Shown here in pieces: positions 47,436 through 57,097 of a stretch of 64,000 nucleotides of DNA. The notes under the pieces were generated by a model that was not told the origin of the DNA, ran no database searches, and worked only from the letters and a program-made list of their open reading frames with translations. Source of the stretch: Pseudomonas fluorescens (GTDB lineage: Bacteria; Pseudomonadota; Gammaproteobacteria; Pseudomonadales; Pseudomonadaceae); contig NZ_JAGGOF010000052.1 of the NCBI RefSeq assembly GCF_018614775.1, forward strand, positions 32,631-96,630, read 5' to 3'. Within the stretch, counting starts at the first letter, position 1, and every line of letters begins with the position of its first letter. A program made the position numbers and the translations under genes.

Positions 47436-47789
47436 TCAGCTGCCTCGATAGGTTGAATAGGCGTAAGGCGAAATCAGCAGGGGCACGTGGTAGTGGTCCT
47501 GCTCGGCGGAAATACCGAAGCGCAGCACCACCACATCCAGGAACGCCGGCTCGGACAACTGGACGCCGCGGGCGCGGTAGTAGTCGCCGGCGTGAAATTG
47601 AATCTGATAGACACCGGACCGGTAGTCATCCCCTTGCAGCAGCGGCGCGTCGCAACGGCCATCGCTGTTGGTCAGCGCGCTGGCAACCAGTTCCAGTTGC
47701 GAGCCTTCGACCCGGTACAGCTCGACCTTGATCGAGCTGCCCGGGCAGCCGTGTGCAGCATCCAAAACGTGAGTAGTCAAACGTCCCAT
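47436..47789 (-). CDS. uraH: 5-hydroxyisourate hydrolase (transthyretin-like)
   Basis: A 117-aa protein that hydrolyses 5-hydroxyisourate to OHCU, the second step of urate breakdown. It has the N-terminal LTTHVLDAAHGCPG (catalytic His7), an Arg in FHAGDYYRARG, and the C-terminal tetrapeptide YRGS that defines the enzyme as opposed to transthyretin. It is divergent from puuE; the gap has a one-mismatch TTGTATACAA site. Confidence 0.95.
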   Translation of the reverse strand: MGRLTTHVLDAAHGCPGSSIKVELYRVEGSQLELVASALTNSDGRCDAPLLQGDDYRSGVYQIQFHAGDYYRARGVQLSEPAFLDVVVLRFGISAEQDHYHVPLLISPYAYSTYRGS

Positions 47790-47860
47790 TGATTGTGCGC
47801 GCCTCGCTGCTGGGCAGTCCGGCCCGACGCCTCCTGAATCAGTTGAAAGACAGGCCGCAC

Positions 47861-47879
47861 CGTTTCGGAGCACGAAACG
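47861..47879. promoter_or_regulatory. Inverted repeat upstream of uraH
   Basis: CGTTTCG, five bases, CGAAACG: 7-base perfect arms, 72 bases upstream of uraH. It could be an operator or leader hairpin. Confidence 0.4.
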
Positions 47880-47917
47880 ACACGACGATTGGAGAATTAA
47901 GACACTTTAAAAGAAAA

Positions 47918-47927
47918 TTGTACACAA
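47918..47927. promoter_or_regulatory. TTGTACACAA site upstream of uraH
   Basis: One mismatch from TTGTATACAA, 129 bases before the uraH start, in an AT-rich stretch of the 411-base uraH-puuE gap. Confidence 0.5.
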
Positions 47928-48091
47928 TAAAAAATTGAAATTTATTCCAGGAATCCCGCGACCCGGTGCCGGGGCCAATCTACAGCCGGAGCAGCGGCAA
48001 CGCTATACGTCTACGCATTATTGACCAAGTGGGCAGATTTCTTGCAGTGTAGACCTCTCAGTGGCAGGCGCGAAAAATGCGAAATTTCAGA

Positions 48092-48121
48092 CTTACAAAT
48101 CGCGCACAAAGTTGTATACAA
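48092..48121 (+). promoter_or_regulatory. puuE promoter candidate overlapped by TTGTATACAA
   Basis: CTTACA at 48092, a 17-base spacer and TATACA at 48115. The -10 falls inside a perfect TTGTATACAA palindrome at 48112-48121, so a bound regulator would block RNA polymerase. Confidence 0.55.
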
Positions 48122-48200
48122 TCACTCCATCGTCGTGGCGCCAGCCCTAGATCCACACCCAGGCGCCACCTACATGGTTCGAACAAGAAGGAAGACTGCA

Positions 48201-49127
48201 GTGAGCGCTGACTACCCACGCGACCTGATCGGTTATGGCAACACCCCTCCCCATCCTCAGTGGCCGGGCAAGGCCCGCATCGCCCTGTCCTTCGTGCTCA
48301 ATTACGAAGAAGGCGGCGAGCGCAACATCCTCCATGGCGACAAGGAATCCGAGGCGTTTCTTTCGGAGATGGTCGCGGCGCAACCGCTGCAGGGCGAGCG
48401 CAACATGAGCATGGAATCGCTGTACGAGTATGGCAGCCGCACCGGCGTCTGGCGCATCCTCAAGCTGTTCAAGGAATTCGACATCCCGCTGACCGTCTTC
48501 GCCGTGGCCATGGCCGCCCAGCGCCACCCGGACGTGATCCGCGCCATGGTCGCCGCCGGTCACGAAATCTGCAGCCACGGCTATCGCTGGATCGACTACC
48601 AATACATGGATGAGGCCCAGGAGCGCGAGCACATGCTCGAAGCGATCCGCATCCTCACCGAAATCACCGGCGAGCGCCCGCTGGGCTGGTACACCGGCCG
48701 CACCGGCCCCAACACCCGTCGGCTGGTGATGGAAGAAGGCGGTTTTCTCTACGACAGCGACACCTACGACGACGACCTGCCCTACTGGGAACCGAACACC
48801 CCCAACGGCAAGCCGCACCTGGTGATCCCGTATACCCTCGACACCAATGACATGCGCTTCACCCAAGTGCAGGGTTTCAACCACGGCGACGACTTCTTCC
48901 AGTACCTCAAGGATGCCTTCGACGTGCTGTATGCCGAAGGCGCCGAAGCGCCGAAGATGCTCTCCATTGGCCTGCACTGCCGCCTGATCGGCCGCCCGGC
49001 GCGCCTGGCCTCCCTCAGGCGTTTCCTCGAATACGCCAAGGGCCATGACCAGGTCTGGTTCAGCCGCCGCGTCGATATCGCCCGCCACTGGCAGCAGGTC
49101 CATCCACACCCTGGAGCTGTGAAATGA
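48201..49127 (+). CDS. puuE: Allantoinase, PuuE (metal-independent, polysaccharide deacetylase fold)
   Basis: A 308-aa allantoinase of the type first described in P. fluorescens; it opens allantoin to allantoate. Key segments are SADYPRDLIGYG at the start, GHEICSHGYRWIDYQYMD and GWYTGRTGPNTRRLV. The GTG at 48201 gives the standard 308-aa length; the longer frame carries an upstream extension of 60 residues without family similarity. It overlaps uraD by 4 bases. Confidence 0.95.
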   Translation: MSADYPRDLIGYGNTPPHPQWPGKARIALSFVLNYEEGGERNILHGDKESEAFLSEMVAAQPLQGERNMSMESLYEYGSRTGVWRILKLFKEFDIPLTVFAVAMAAQRHPDVIRAMVAAGHEICSHGYRWIDYQYMDEAQEREHMLEAIRILTEITGERPLGWYTGRTGPNTRRLVMEEGGFLYDSDTYDDDLPYWEPNTPNGKPHLVIPYTLDTNDMRFTQVQGFNHGDDFFQYLKDAFDVLYAEGAEAPKMLSIGLHCRLIGRPARLASLRRFLEYAKGHDQVWFSRRVDIARHWQQVHPHPGAVK

Positions 49128-49639
49128 CTGCATTCCAGAGCCTCAAGCCTTCGACCTTGAGCCGCGAGGCGTTCGTCGAAGCCTTCGCCGATATCTACGA
49201 ACATTCGCCATGGGTGGCTGAGAAAGCCTTCGAGCTCGGCCAGGACCCGTCGATCGACCAGATCGAAACCTTGCACCAGCGCATGAGCGATATCCTGTTG
49301 AGTGCCGATCACGCCAGCCAGCTGGCGCTGATCAACGCTCACCCGGACCTGGCTGGCAAAGCCGCCGTCCAGGGCCAACTGACCGAAGCCAGCACGCACG
49401 AACAGGCCGGCGCCGGTATTCACCAATGCACGACCGAAGAGTTCCAGCGCTTCACCGAGCTGAACGACGCCTACAAGGCCAAGTTCAGGTTTCCCTTCAT
49501 CATGGCGGTAAAAGGCAGCAACCGGCACCAGATCCTCGCGGCGTTCGAAACGCGCATCCATAACCCGGTAGACACCGAGTTCAAATGCGCGCTGGCGGAG
49601 ATCAACAAGATCGCGTTGTTCCGACTACTGACCCTTTAG
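49124..49639 (+). CDS. uraD: OHCU decarboxylase
   Basis: A 171-aa enzyme decarboxylating 2-oxo-4-hydroxy-4-carboxy-5-ureidoimidazoline to S-allantoin. [20 protein letters not shown] and the catalytic His/Glu segments ([32 protein letters not shown]) are as in the family. Start overlaps puuE by ATGA. Confidence 0.95.
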   Translation: MTAFQSLKPSTLSREAFVEAFADIYEHSPWVAEKAFELGQDPSIDQIETLHQRMSDILLSADHASQLALINAHPDLAGKAAVQGQLTEASTHEQAGAGIHQCTTEEFQRFTELNDAYKAKFRFPFIMAVKGSNRHQILAAFETRIHNPVDTEFKCALAEINKIALFRLLTL

Positions 49640-49703
49640 CGAGCAGCCTGAACCCAGGCCCGCGAGCATCCCCAGCCAACTTATTCAAAGGCAGACAAGA
49701 AGA

Positions 49704-50699
49704 ATGAAAGCTTACGCCGTACCGTTCGAGAAGTTCGTCAACCTGGCCGACGCCCGCCTGGGCACCCGGATCATCTCGGTGACCGATGACTGGTTCGCCG
49801 ACGCCAACCGTCTGTTCCAGCCGACCCCGGCCGTCTGGAAGGAGGGCGTGTTCGATGACAACGGCAAATGGATGGACGGCTGGGAGTCGCGTCGCAAGCG
49901 CTTCGAAGGCTACGACAGCGCCGTGATCCGCCTGGGCGTAGCGGGCTCGATCAAGGGCGTGGACATCGACACCTCATTCTTCACCGGCAACTACCCACCG
50001 TCGGCGTCCCTGGAAGCCTGCTTCCTGGCCGAAGGCGAGCCGGACGACAACACCCAGTGGACCGAAGTCCTGTCGGCCGTCGAGCTGCAAGGCAACAGCC
50101 ACCACTACCACGAAATCAGCAACGACCAGGCCTTCAGCCACTTGCGCTTCAACATCTACCCCGATGGCGGCGTAGCCCGGTTGCGCGTCTACGGCATTCC
50201 GCACCGCGACTGGTCGGCGGTGGGCGACAACGAACAGATCGACCTGGCTGCCGCCCTCAATGGTGGTCGCGCGTTGGCCTGCTCCGACGAACACTTCGGC
50301 CGCATGAGCAACATCCTCAACCCGGGCCGTGGCGTCAACATGGGTGATGGCTGGGAAACCGCCCGTCGCCGCACGCCTGGCAATGACTGGGTAATCGTCG
50401 CCTTGGGCCATGCCGGCATCGTCGAAAAAGTCATTGTCGACACCCTGCACTTCAAGGGCAACTACCCGGACAGCTGCTCGATCCAGGGCGCGTTCGTCAA
50501 GGGCGGTACCGACAGTCAGATCGAAACCCAATCGCTGTTCTGGCGCGAATTGCTGCCCAGCCAGAAACTGGAAATGCACGCCGAACATACCTTCGCCGAG
50601 CAGATCAAGGCCCTGGGCCCGATCACCCACATCCGCCTGAACGTGTTCCCGGATGGCGGTGTGAGTCGCCTGCGAGTGCTGGGCAAGGTCGCTAAATAG
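49704..50699 (+). CDS. alc: Allantoicase
   Basis: A 331-aa protein made of two related jelly-roll halves: [20 protein letters not shown] in the first and [20 protein letters not shown] in the second. It splits allantoate into ureidoglycolate and urea. [12 protein letters not shown] and [12 protein letters not shown] are matching strands of the two halves. It lies 64 bases after uraD. Confidence 0.95.
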   Translation: MKAYAVPFEKFVNLADARLGTRIISVTDDWFADANRLFQPTPAVWKEGVFDDNGKWMDGWESRRKRFEGYDSAVIRLGVAGSIKGVDIDTSFFTGNYPPSASLEACFLAEGEPDDNTQWTEVLSAVELQGNSHHYHEISNDQAFSHLRFNIYPDGGVARLRVYGIPHRDWSAVGDNEQIDLAAALNGGRALACSDEHFGRMSNILNPGRGVNMGDGWETARRRTPGNDWVIVALGHAGIVEKVIVDTLHFKGNYPDSCSIQGAFVKGGTDSQIETQSLFWRELLPSQKLEMHAEHTFAEQIKALGPITHIRLNVFPDGGVSRLRVLGKVAK

Positions 50700-50709
50700 A
50701 GTCGAACCC

Positions 50710-50776
50710 AATCGCGAGCAGGCTCGCTCCCACAGGGGCACGCGGTCAAATGTGGGAGCGAGCCTGCTCGCGATAG
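50710..50776. repeat. Compact REP inverted pair in the alc-allA junction
   Basis: Two REPs about 14 bases apart with TCGCGAT ends outside. It starts 10 bases after the alc stop. Confidence 0.88.
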
Positions 50777-50818
50777 CGATAGAACGAACAACACAGAATT
50801 TTGGATAAGAAGACCAGC

Positions 50819-51322
50819 ATGCGCACACTCAAGATCGAACCCTTGACCAAAGAAGCCTTCGCCCCGTTCGGTGATGTGATCGAAACCGATGGCAGCGATC
50901 ACTTCATGATCAACAACGGTTCGACCCAGCGCTTCCATCGCCTGGCGACGGTTGAAACCGCCCTGCCTGACGACAAGGCGATCATCAGCATCTTCCGCGC
51001 CGACGCGCTGGACATGCCGCTGACCGTACGCATGCTGGAGCGTCATCCGCTGGGCAGCCAGGCTTTCATTCCGCTGCTCGGCAACCCCTTTCTGATCGTG
51101 GTCGCGCCACTTGGCGATGCACCTGTATCAGGCTTGGTCCGCGCCTTCGTCACCAACGGCAGGCAGGGCATCAATTACCATCGCGGCGTCTGGCACCACC
51201 CGGTGCTGACGATCGAAAAGCGGGATGACTTCCTGGTGGTTGATCGCAGTGGCACAGGCCATAACTGCGATGAGCATTTCTTCATAGAGGATGAGTTGTT
51301 GATCCTCGATCCCCACCAATAA
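50819..51322 (+). CDS. allA: Ureidoglycolate lyase
   Basis: A 167-aa cupin-like enzyme that splits ureidoglycolate into glyoxylate and urea. LTKEAFAPFGDVIE at the N-terminus, ERHPLGSQAFIPL and GINYHRGVWHHPVL are diagnostic. Its product glyoxylate is the substrate of gcl in this same window. Confidence 0.95.
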   Translation: MRTLKIEPLTKEAFAPFGDVIETDGSDHFMINNGSTQRFHRLATVETALPDDKAIISIFRADALDMPLTVRMLERHPLGSQAFIPLLGNPFLIVVAPLGDAPVSGLVRAFVTNGRQGINYHRGVWHHPVLTIEKRDDFLVVDRSGTGHNCDEHFFIEDELLILDPHQ

Positions 51323-51374
51323 GAGAAGCGTCCGATCATGCGAATACAAGTGTGACGGGCGAGAGGTAAAGACT

Positions 51375-52676
51375 GTGGAAGCACATATGCTGGAATGGCT
51401 GAACCTGAGCATCCGCTGGGTTCATATGATCACTGGCGTGGCCTGGATCGGCGCGTCGTTCTATTTCGTCTGGCTGGAAAACAACCTCAACCGCGTCAAC
51501 CCCAGGAGCGGCCTGGCCGGCGACCTGTGGGCGATCCACGGTGGCGGTATCTACCATCTGGAAAAATACAAACTCGCACCGCCGTCCATGCCGGAGAACC
51601 TGCACTGGTTCAAGTGGGAAGCGTACTTCACCTGGATGTCGGGTATCGCGCTGCTGTGCGTGGTGTTCTATTGGAACCCGACTATCTACCTGCTGGCCCC
51701 CGGCAGCAGCCTGAGCGGCCTCGAAGGCGTTGCCCTGGGCATTGGCTCGTTGTTCGTCGGCTGGTTCGTCTACTCCTTTCTCTGTGATTCGGCCCTGGGC
51801 AAGCGTCCCGCCCTGCTCGGCCTGATCCTGTTCGTGCTGCTGATCGCGGCGGCCTACGGGTTCAGCAAGGTGTTCAGCGGTCGCGGTGCGTACCTGCATG
51901 TCGGGGCGGTCATCGGCACGATCATGGTCGGCAACGTGTTCCGCATCATCATGCCGGCACAGCGGGCCCTGGTAGCGGCCATTACCCAGAACCGCACTCC
52001 CGATCCGGCGCTGCCGGCCAAAGGGCTGCTGCGCTCGCGTCACAACAACTACTTCACCCTGCCGGTGCTGTTCATCATGATCAGCAACCACTTCCCGAGC
52101 ACCTATGGCAGCCAGTACAACTGGCTGATCCTGGCCGGTATCGCCGTGGCGGCCGTGCTGGTGCGTCACTACTTCAACACGCGCCATGACAGCAACCGGT
52201 TTGCCTGGACACTGCCGGTCGGCGCCCTGGCAATGATTTGCCTGGCGTATGTCACGGGGCCGAAACCGGCACCAACCGCACCGGACGTGGCCAAGGCGCC
52301 GGCGGCCATCGAGTATCAACCACTGCCGGAAACCGCCGTGGGCGGTGGCGCCAAACCTGAGTCGGCGCCCGCCGCCCCGACCGCACAACCTGCCCAGGCC
52401 GCCACCGCTCAAGGCCCGTCGTTCGAGAAGGTCCACAGCGTGATCCAGGAACGCTGCTCGGTCTGCCATTCGGCCAAACCCACCAGCCCGCTGTTCAGCG
52501 CGGCGCCGGCCGGGGTGATGTTCGATACGCCGCAGCAGATCCAGCAACAGGCCGCGCGCATCCAGGCCCAGGCCGTGACCAACCAGATCATGCCCCTGGG
52601 CAACATCACCCAGATGACCCAACAGGAACGTGATCTGATCGGCGCATGGATCAACCAGGGCGCGCAGACCAACTAG
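51375..52676 (+). CDS. puuD: Urate hydroxylase PuuD with C-terminal cytochrome c domain
   Basis: A 433-aa membrane protein that oxidises urate to 5-hydroxyisourate. About eight hydrophobic segments (residues 10-290), with WVHMITGVAWIGASFYFVWL at the start, are followed by a Pro/Ala linker and a cytochrome c domain with the haem motif CSVCH near residue 360. Electrons probably pass to a cytochrome oxidase rather than directly making peroxide. The start is GTG with an AGAGG site; an ATG four codons later is possible. Confidence 0.93.
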   Translation: MEAHMLEWLNLSIRWVHMITGVAWIGASFYFVWLENNLNRVNPRSGLAGDLWAIHGGGIYHLEKYKLAPPSMPENLHWFKWEAYFTWMSGIALLCVVFYWNPTIYLLAPGSSLSGLEGVALGIGSLFVGWFVYSFLCDSALGKRPALLGLILFVLLIAAAYGFSKVFSGRGAYLHVGAVIGTIMVGNVFRIIMPAQRALVAAITQNRTPDPALPAKGLLRSRHNNYFTLPVLFIMISNHFPSTYGSQYNWLILAGIAVAAVLVRHYFNTRHDSNRFAWTLPVGALAMICLAYVTGPKPAPTAPDVAKAPAAIEYQPLPETAVGGGAKPESAPAAPTAQPAQAATAQGPSFEKVHSVIQERCSVCHSAKPTSPLFSAAPAGVMFDTPQQIQQQAARIQAQAVTNQIMPLGNITQMTQQERDLIGAWINQGAQTN

Positions 52677-52783
52677 TCTCGCTGTCCACACCGCCACACG
52701 CCCTACCGCTGACAGGCCGGCCGGCCCACGACCGGTCGCCCGCCAGCGGCTGCCTGCGCCTGGACAATGACACGCTCCGGCCC

Positions 52784-52798
52784 TGGCCCAAGGCTTGC
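52784..52798 (+). promoter_or_regulatory. Weak sigma-54-like element upstream of the Tsx-like gene
   Basis: TGGCCC, five bases, TTGC, with the right 10-base spacing between GG and GC. It has one base off in the -24 box and lies 125 bases before the start. Confidence 0.3.
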
Positions 52799-52922
52799 CC
52801 TCAGCACTTGTCACGAGCAAAAAGCTGACCGAACGGATGTTTTACCCCCGTAGAAAAAGGCGCCACACCAGAGCGCTGATCTGAAAAAACAGCGGTACCA
52901 CTTACCTTTGGGAGCAAACCGA

Positions 52923-53708
52923 ATGAACCGCACGTGCACCAGCCTGATACTCGCAGGATCCTTGTTGGCGGGCAGCCAGGCCATGGCCGACGATCTGTTC
53001 CAATGGCAGAACAACAGCCTGACCTACCTGTACGGCAAGGATTTCCAGGTCAACCCGCGCATCCAGCAGACCGTGACCTTCGAGCACGCCGATGCCTGGA
53101 AATACGGCGACAACTTCTTTTTCCTCGACCGGATCTTCTACAACGGCAAGGAAGATGGCCAGTCGGGCCCGAACACCTACTACGGCGAGTTCAGCCCGCG
53201 CCTGTCGTTCGGCAAGATCTTCGACCAGAAGCTGGAACTGGGTCCGATCAAGGACGTGTTGCTGGCGATGACCTACGAGTTCGGCGAAGGTGACAACGAG
53301 TCCTACCTGATCGGTCCAGGCTTCGACCTGGCGATTCCCGGCTTCGACTACTTCCAGCTGAACTTCTACAACCGCCAGACCGAAGGCCCACGCGCCGGCG
53401 ACAACGTCTGGCAGATCACCCCGGTCTGGGCCTATACCCTCCCGGTGGGCTCATCCGACATCCTGATCGACGGCTTCATCGACTGGGTGGTGGACAACGA
53501 CCGCAATTCCAAAGGCACCTACCACGCCAACCTGCACATCAACCCGCAGGTCAAATATGACCTGGGCAAGGCCCTGAGCCTGGGCGCCAAGCAGCTGTAC
53601 GTGGGTGTGGAATATGACTACTGGAAGAACAAATACGGGATCGAAGACAGCGAAGGGTTCAAGACCGACCAGAGCACGACCAGCTTCTTGCTGAAGTATC
53701 ACTTCTGA
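52923..53708 (+). CDS. Tsx-like nucleoside-channel outer-membrane protein
   Basis: A 261-aa beta-barrel protein with a signal peptide ending QAMA-DD (residue 23) and a C-terminal phenylalanine (KYHF). DLFQWQNNSLTYLYGKDF and the many amphipathic strands resemble Tsx-type nucleoside channels. Location next to purine catabolism genes fits nucleoside or purine entry through the outer membrane; this is an inference. Confidence 0.82.
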   Translation: MNRTCTSLILAGSLLAGSQAMADDLFQWQNNSLTYLYGKDFQVNPRIQQTVTFEHADAWKYGDNFFFLDRIFYNGKEDGQSGPNTYYGEFSPRLSFGKIFDQKLELGPIKDVLLAMTYEFGEGDNESYLIGPGFDLAIPGFDYFQLNFYNRQTEGPRAGDNVWQITPVWAYTLPVGSSDILIDGFIDWVVDNDRNSKGTYHANLHINPQVKYDLGKALSLGAKQLYVGVEYDYWKNKYGIEDSEGFKTDQSTTSFLLKYHF

Positions 53709-53734
53709 TCCAGCCCTCGCAACTGTGGACTCCT

Positions 53735-53822
53735 GTGTGGGAGCGAGCCTGCTCGCGATAGCGGCGGGTCAGCTTGCATTGATGTCGGATGTGCCGCCAT
53801 CGCGAGCAGGCTCGCTCCCACA
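53735..53822. repeat. REPIN
   Basis: Inverted pair with GTGGGAG ends outside, after the Tsx-like gene. Confidence 0.9.
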
Positions 53823-53866
53823 GGGGATTTATAGTGGGTACTGAGTTCTGAGCCCAACACAGGATC

Positions 53867-53900
53867 CTGTGGGAGCGAGCTTGCTCGCGATAGCGGCAGG
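53867..53900. repeat. Single REP
   Basis: CTGTGGGAGCGAGCTTGCTC-type element just beyond the patatin stop. Confidence 0.78.
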
Positions 53901-53905
53901 CCTGC

Positions 53906-55060
53906 CTACATCAATCCCAGGAACCGACTCAGTTCCTCACGCTGCGCCAACGCATCCTGGCGCCCCAGCTCGATCAGTTCGCTGCAATACCCCGCCTCGA
54001 ACAACAGGTAGCTCAACACCCCCGCGCCACTGGTCTTGGTCGCGCCCGGGCCGCGCAGGAAGACCCGCAGCGCGCGGGGCAGTTCGTGGCGATGGCGAGC
54101 GGCGATTTCGTCGATGGGCTGGCTGGGCGAAATCACCAGCACCTCCACCGGCGCCGCGCCCAAGGCATGGGCCGGCACATCGTCGGGCAACAAGTGACTG
54201 AAACCATTCAGGCGTTGAAGCAGCTCGATGTCACTTTCCAGGCTGTCAATGAACGTACTGTTGAGCATGTGCCCGCCGATCTGCGCCAGGGTCGGTTGCA
54301 GGCCCGTGTAGCTGCGCTCCGCGGGATCCTGCCCGCCGGCACCACGGGGGTTGCCACTGACGCCGATGACCAGCACCCGGTTGGCCCCCAGGTGCAAGGC
54401 CGGGCTGATCGGCGCCGATTGCCGCACCGCGCCGTCGCCGAAGTACTGCGGGCCGATCTTGACCGGGGCGAACAACAAGGGAATCGCCGAGCTGGCGAGC
54501 AAGTGCTCCACCGTCAACGGCGTCGGCACGCCAATGCGTCGATGCCGCAGCCAGGCATCGATGGTCCCGCGCCCCTGATAGAAGGTCACCGCCTGGCCGG
54601 ACTCGTAACCGAACGCCGTCACCGCCACCGCCCGCAGTTGCTGTTCGGCGATGGCCTGCTCGATACCCGAAGCGTGGAATTGCGCCTGCAGCAGCTCGCG
54701 CAACGGTGAGCTGTCGATCAGCGCCACCGGCAACTTGGCCCCCAGGCCCAGCAGGCTGTGGGTGATGAAACGCGTCGCCTGGGCCAGCACACCACGCCAG
54801 TCGCTGCGCATCACCTGGTGGCTGCGTACCGTGCGCCAGAACGCCGTCAGCCGCTCGATGGCGGTCTTGAAGTCCATCGCCCCGCTCGCCAGGCTGACCG
54901 CGTTGATTGCTCCCGCCGAGGTGCCGACGATCACCGGGAAGGGGTTCTGCGCGCCGTCGGGCAACAATTCGGCAATCGCCGCCAATACGCCCACTTGATA
55001 CGCTGCCCGAGCCCCGCCACCGGAAAGAATCAAACCTGTAACGGGTTCAGCTGGGGTCAT
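53906..55060 (-). CDS. Patatin-like phospholipase
   Basis: A 384-aa protein with the patatin catalytic dyad: oxyanion GGGARAAYQVG (residues 14-24), serine elbow GTSAG (Ser48) and Asp in YFGDGAVRQSAP. No signal peptide is seen, so it is probably cytoplasmic or membrane associated. MTPAEPV is chosen as start; ten more codons upstream are possible. It lies downstream of the lpxL gene on the same strand. Confidence 0.9.
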   Translation of the reverse strand: MTPAEPVTGLILSGGGARAAYQVGVLAAIAELLPDGAQNPFPVIVGTSAGAINAVSLASGAMDFKTAIERLTAFWRTVRSHQVMRSDWRGVLAQATRFITHSLLGLGAKLPVALIDSSPLRELLQAQFHASGIEQAIAEQQLRAVAVTAFGYESGQAVTFYQGRGTIDAWLRHRRIGVPTPLTVEHLLASSAIPLLFAPVKIGPQYFGDGAVRQSAPISPALHLGANRVLVIGVSGNPRGAGGQDPAERSYTGLQPTLAQIGGHMLNSTFIDSLESDIELLQRLNGFSHLLPDDVPAHALGAAPVEVLVISPSQPIDEIAARHRHELPRALRVFLRGPGATKTSGAGVLSYLLFEAGYCSELIELGRQDALAQREELSRFLGLM

Positions 55061-55108
55061 TGCGATGCTCCGTGCGTTGGGGTGAGGCAAAAAAGGCAGA
55101 CTAGCGTT

Positions 55109-56041
55109 TCAACCACGCCTGGCGTACAGCTTCGGCTCGCCCGGCGGACGACTCTTGAACCGCCGGTGGGCCCAGAGGTATTGCTCGGGGCACCCGCGCA
55201 CCGATTGCTCGACCCACTGGTTGATGCGAATGCAATCGGCCTCCTCGCTCTCGCCCGGGAAGTCTTCCAGCGGCGCCTGGATCACCAGACGATAGCCGCT
55301 GCCATCGGTCAGGCGTTCCTGGACGAATGGCACGACCAGCGCCTTGCCCAGGCGGGCGAACTTGGTGGTGGCGGTGACTGTCGCCGCCTGGATGCCGAAC
55401 AGTGGCACAAACACACTTTGCCTGGCACCGTAATCCTGGTCCGGCGCGTACCAGATCGCCCGGCCGGCCCGCAGCAGCTTGAGCATACCGCGCACGTCGT
55501 CGCGCTCCACCGCCAGGGAATCGAGGTTGTGCCGCTCGCGGCCACGGCGCTGGATGTAGTCGAACAGCGGGTTCTTGTGCTCGCGATACATGCCATCGAT
55601 GGTGTGCTGCTGGCCGAGCAAGGCCGCGCCGATTTCCAGGGTGGTGAAATGCAGTGCCATCAGGATCACGCCCTTGCCGTCACGCTGGGCCTGCTTGAGA
55701 TGCTCCAGCCCTTCGACATGGGCCAGCTTCGCCAGGCGCGAACGCGACCACCACCAACTCATGGCCATTTCGAAGAAGGCGATGCCGGTGGAGGCGAAGT
55801 TTTCCTTGAGCAGCCGCTTGCGCTCGGCAGCGGTTTTTTCCGGGAAACACAGTTCCAGGTTGCGCCGGGCGATGCGCCGTCTGTCGCCGGCCGCCCGATA
55901 CATCAGCGCGCCCAGCGCACGGCCGACGCGCAGCAGGAGCGGATAAGGCAGCTGGACGATCAGCCACAACAGCCCCAGGCCGCACCACAGCAGCCAGAAA
56001 CGCGGATGAAAAAATGCAGCTCGAAAACGCGGGCGATCCAT
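55109..56041 (-). CDS. lpxL: Lipid A biosynthesis lauroyl acyltransferase (LpxL/HtrB)
   Basis: A 310-aa inner-membrane acyltransferase that adds a secondary acyl chain to lipid A. One N-terminal membrane segment (FWLLWCGLGLLWLIVQLPY), the HX4E active site in ALHFTTLEIG and the Arg/Tyr-containing GMYREHKNPLFD are present. It is divergent from minC across 118 bases. Confidence 0.93.
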   Translation of the reverse strand: MDRPRFRAAFFHPRFWLLWCGLGLLWLIVQLPYPLLLRVGRALGALMYRAAGDRRRIARRNLELCFPEKTAAERKRLLKENFASTGIAFFEMAMSWWWSRSRLAKLAHVEGLEHLKQAQRDGKGVILMALHFTTLEIGAALLGQQHTIDGMYREHKNPLFDYIQRRGRERHNLDSLAVERDDVRGMLKLLRAGRAIWYAPDQDYGARQSVFVPLFGIQAATVTATTKFARLGKALVVPFVQERLTDGSGYRLVIQAPLEDFPGESEEADCIRINQWVEQSVRGCPEQYLWAHRRFKSRPPGEPKLYARRG

Positions 56042-56159
56042 TACAGCTTCCACAAAGACATGGGCCGCGCATTCTACATCGTTCGACCCGGCTTGCGGCT
56101 CGCGGACGATCTCGTTATAAGTCTCGGCACTTTTAGTGACAAGTCGTTGTACGCCGACC

Positions 56160-56897
56160 ATGAGCCAAACCGAACCGCTAGACCAAGATCCTGTGTTCCA
56201 GTTGAAGGGCAGCATGCTCGCCATTACGGTGCTGGAGCTGGCCCGCAACGACCTGGAGAGCCTTGACCGGCAGTTGGCGGCAAAAGTCGCCCAGGCGCCG
56301 AACTTCTTCAGCAACGCCCCGCTGGTGCTGGCCCTGGACAAACTGCCGGCCGGCGAAGGCGCGGTGGACCTGGCGGGCCTGATGCGCGTGTGCCGCCATC
56401 ACGGCCTGCGCACCCTGGCCATCCGCGCCAGCCGCATCGAAGACATCGCCGCGGCCATCGCCGTAGACATCCCGGTACTGCCGCCATCCGGCGCTCGCGA
56501 GCGGGTGCTGGAACTGAACCCGGTCGAAACGAAGAAAGCCCCGGAAAAACCACCGGAGCCGACCATCAAGCCGACACGCGTGATCACCGCGCCAGTACGC
56601 GGCGGACAGCAGATTTATGCCCAGGGTGGCGATCTGGTCATCATCTCTTCGGTCAGCCCGGGGGCGGAACTTCTGGCCGATGGCAACATCCATGTATACG
56701 GCCCGATGCGCGGTCGAGCGCTGGCCGGCGTCAAGGGTGATACGAAAGCCAGGATCTTCTGTCAGCAATTGAGCGCTGAACTGGTTTCCATCGCCGGGCA
56801 GTACAAGGTCTCCGAGGATTTGCGCCGCGACCCGCTGTGGGGGGCCGGCGTGCAGATCAGCCTGTCGGGCGACGTGTTGAACATCATTCGGCTTTAA
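56160..56897 (+). CDS. minC: Septum-site determining protein MinC
   Basis: A 245-aa inhibitor of FtsZ assembly. The N-terminal domain binds FtsZ; the C-terminal beta-helical domain includes [18 protein letters not shown] and [17 protein letters not shown], which dimerises and binds MinD. A Pro/Lys-rich linker lies at about residues 125-145. First gene of minCDE; minD follows after 200 bases. Confidence 0.96.
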   Translation: MSQTEPLDQDPVFQLKGSMLAITVLELARNDLESLDRQLAAKVAQAPNFFSNAPLVLALDKLPAGEGAVDLAGLMRVCRHHGLRTLAIRASRIEDIAAAIAVDIPVLPPSGARERVLELNPVETKKAPEKPPEPTIKPTRVITAPVRGGQQIYAQGGDLVIISSVSPGAELLADGNIHVYGPMRGRALAGVKGDTKARIFCQQLSAELVSIAGQYKVSEDLRRDPLWGAGVQISLSGDVLNIIRL

Positions 56898-57097
56898 CGG
56901 ATACTGCCGCATTTTCCAAGCATCTCTAAAACGTAGCGAAACGGCTTACACGACGCAGGAAAAAGGGTCAGGCAGCGTTTACCGGAGGTAAACCCCGCCC
57001 CAAGCCCGATTCCAGCCAGGCCTGTCCAATTGCAGCAGTTTTCCAGAGATGTTCTTCAGGGGCTGACAAAGTCCTTTTTCCTTAGGGGTGAAACACC

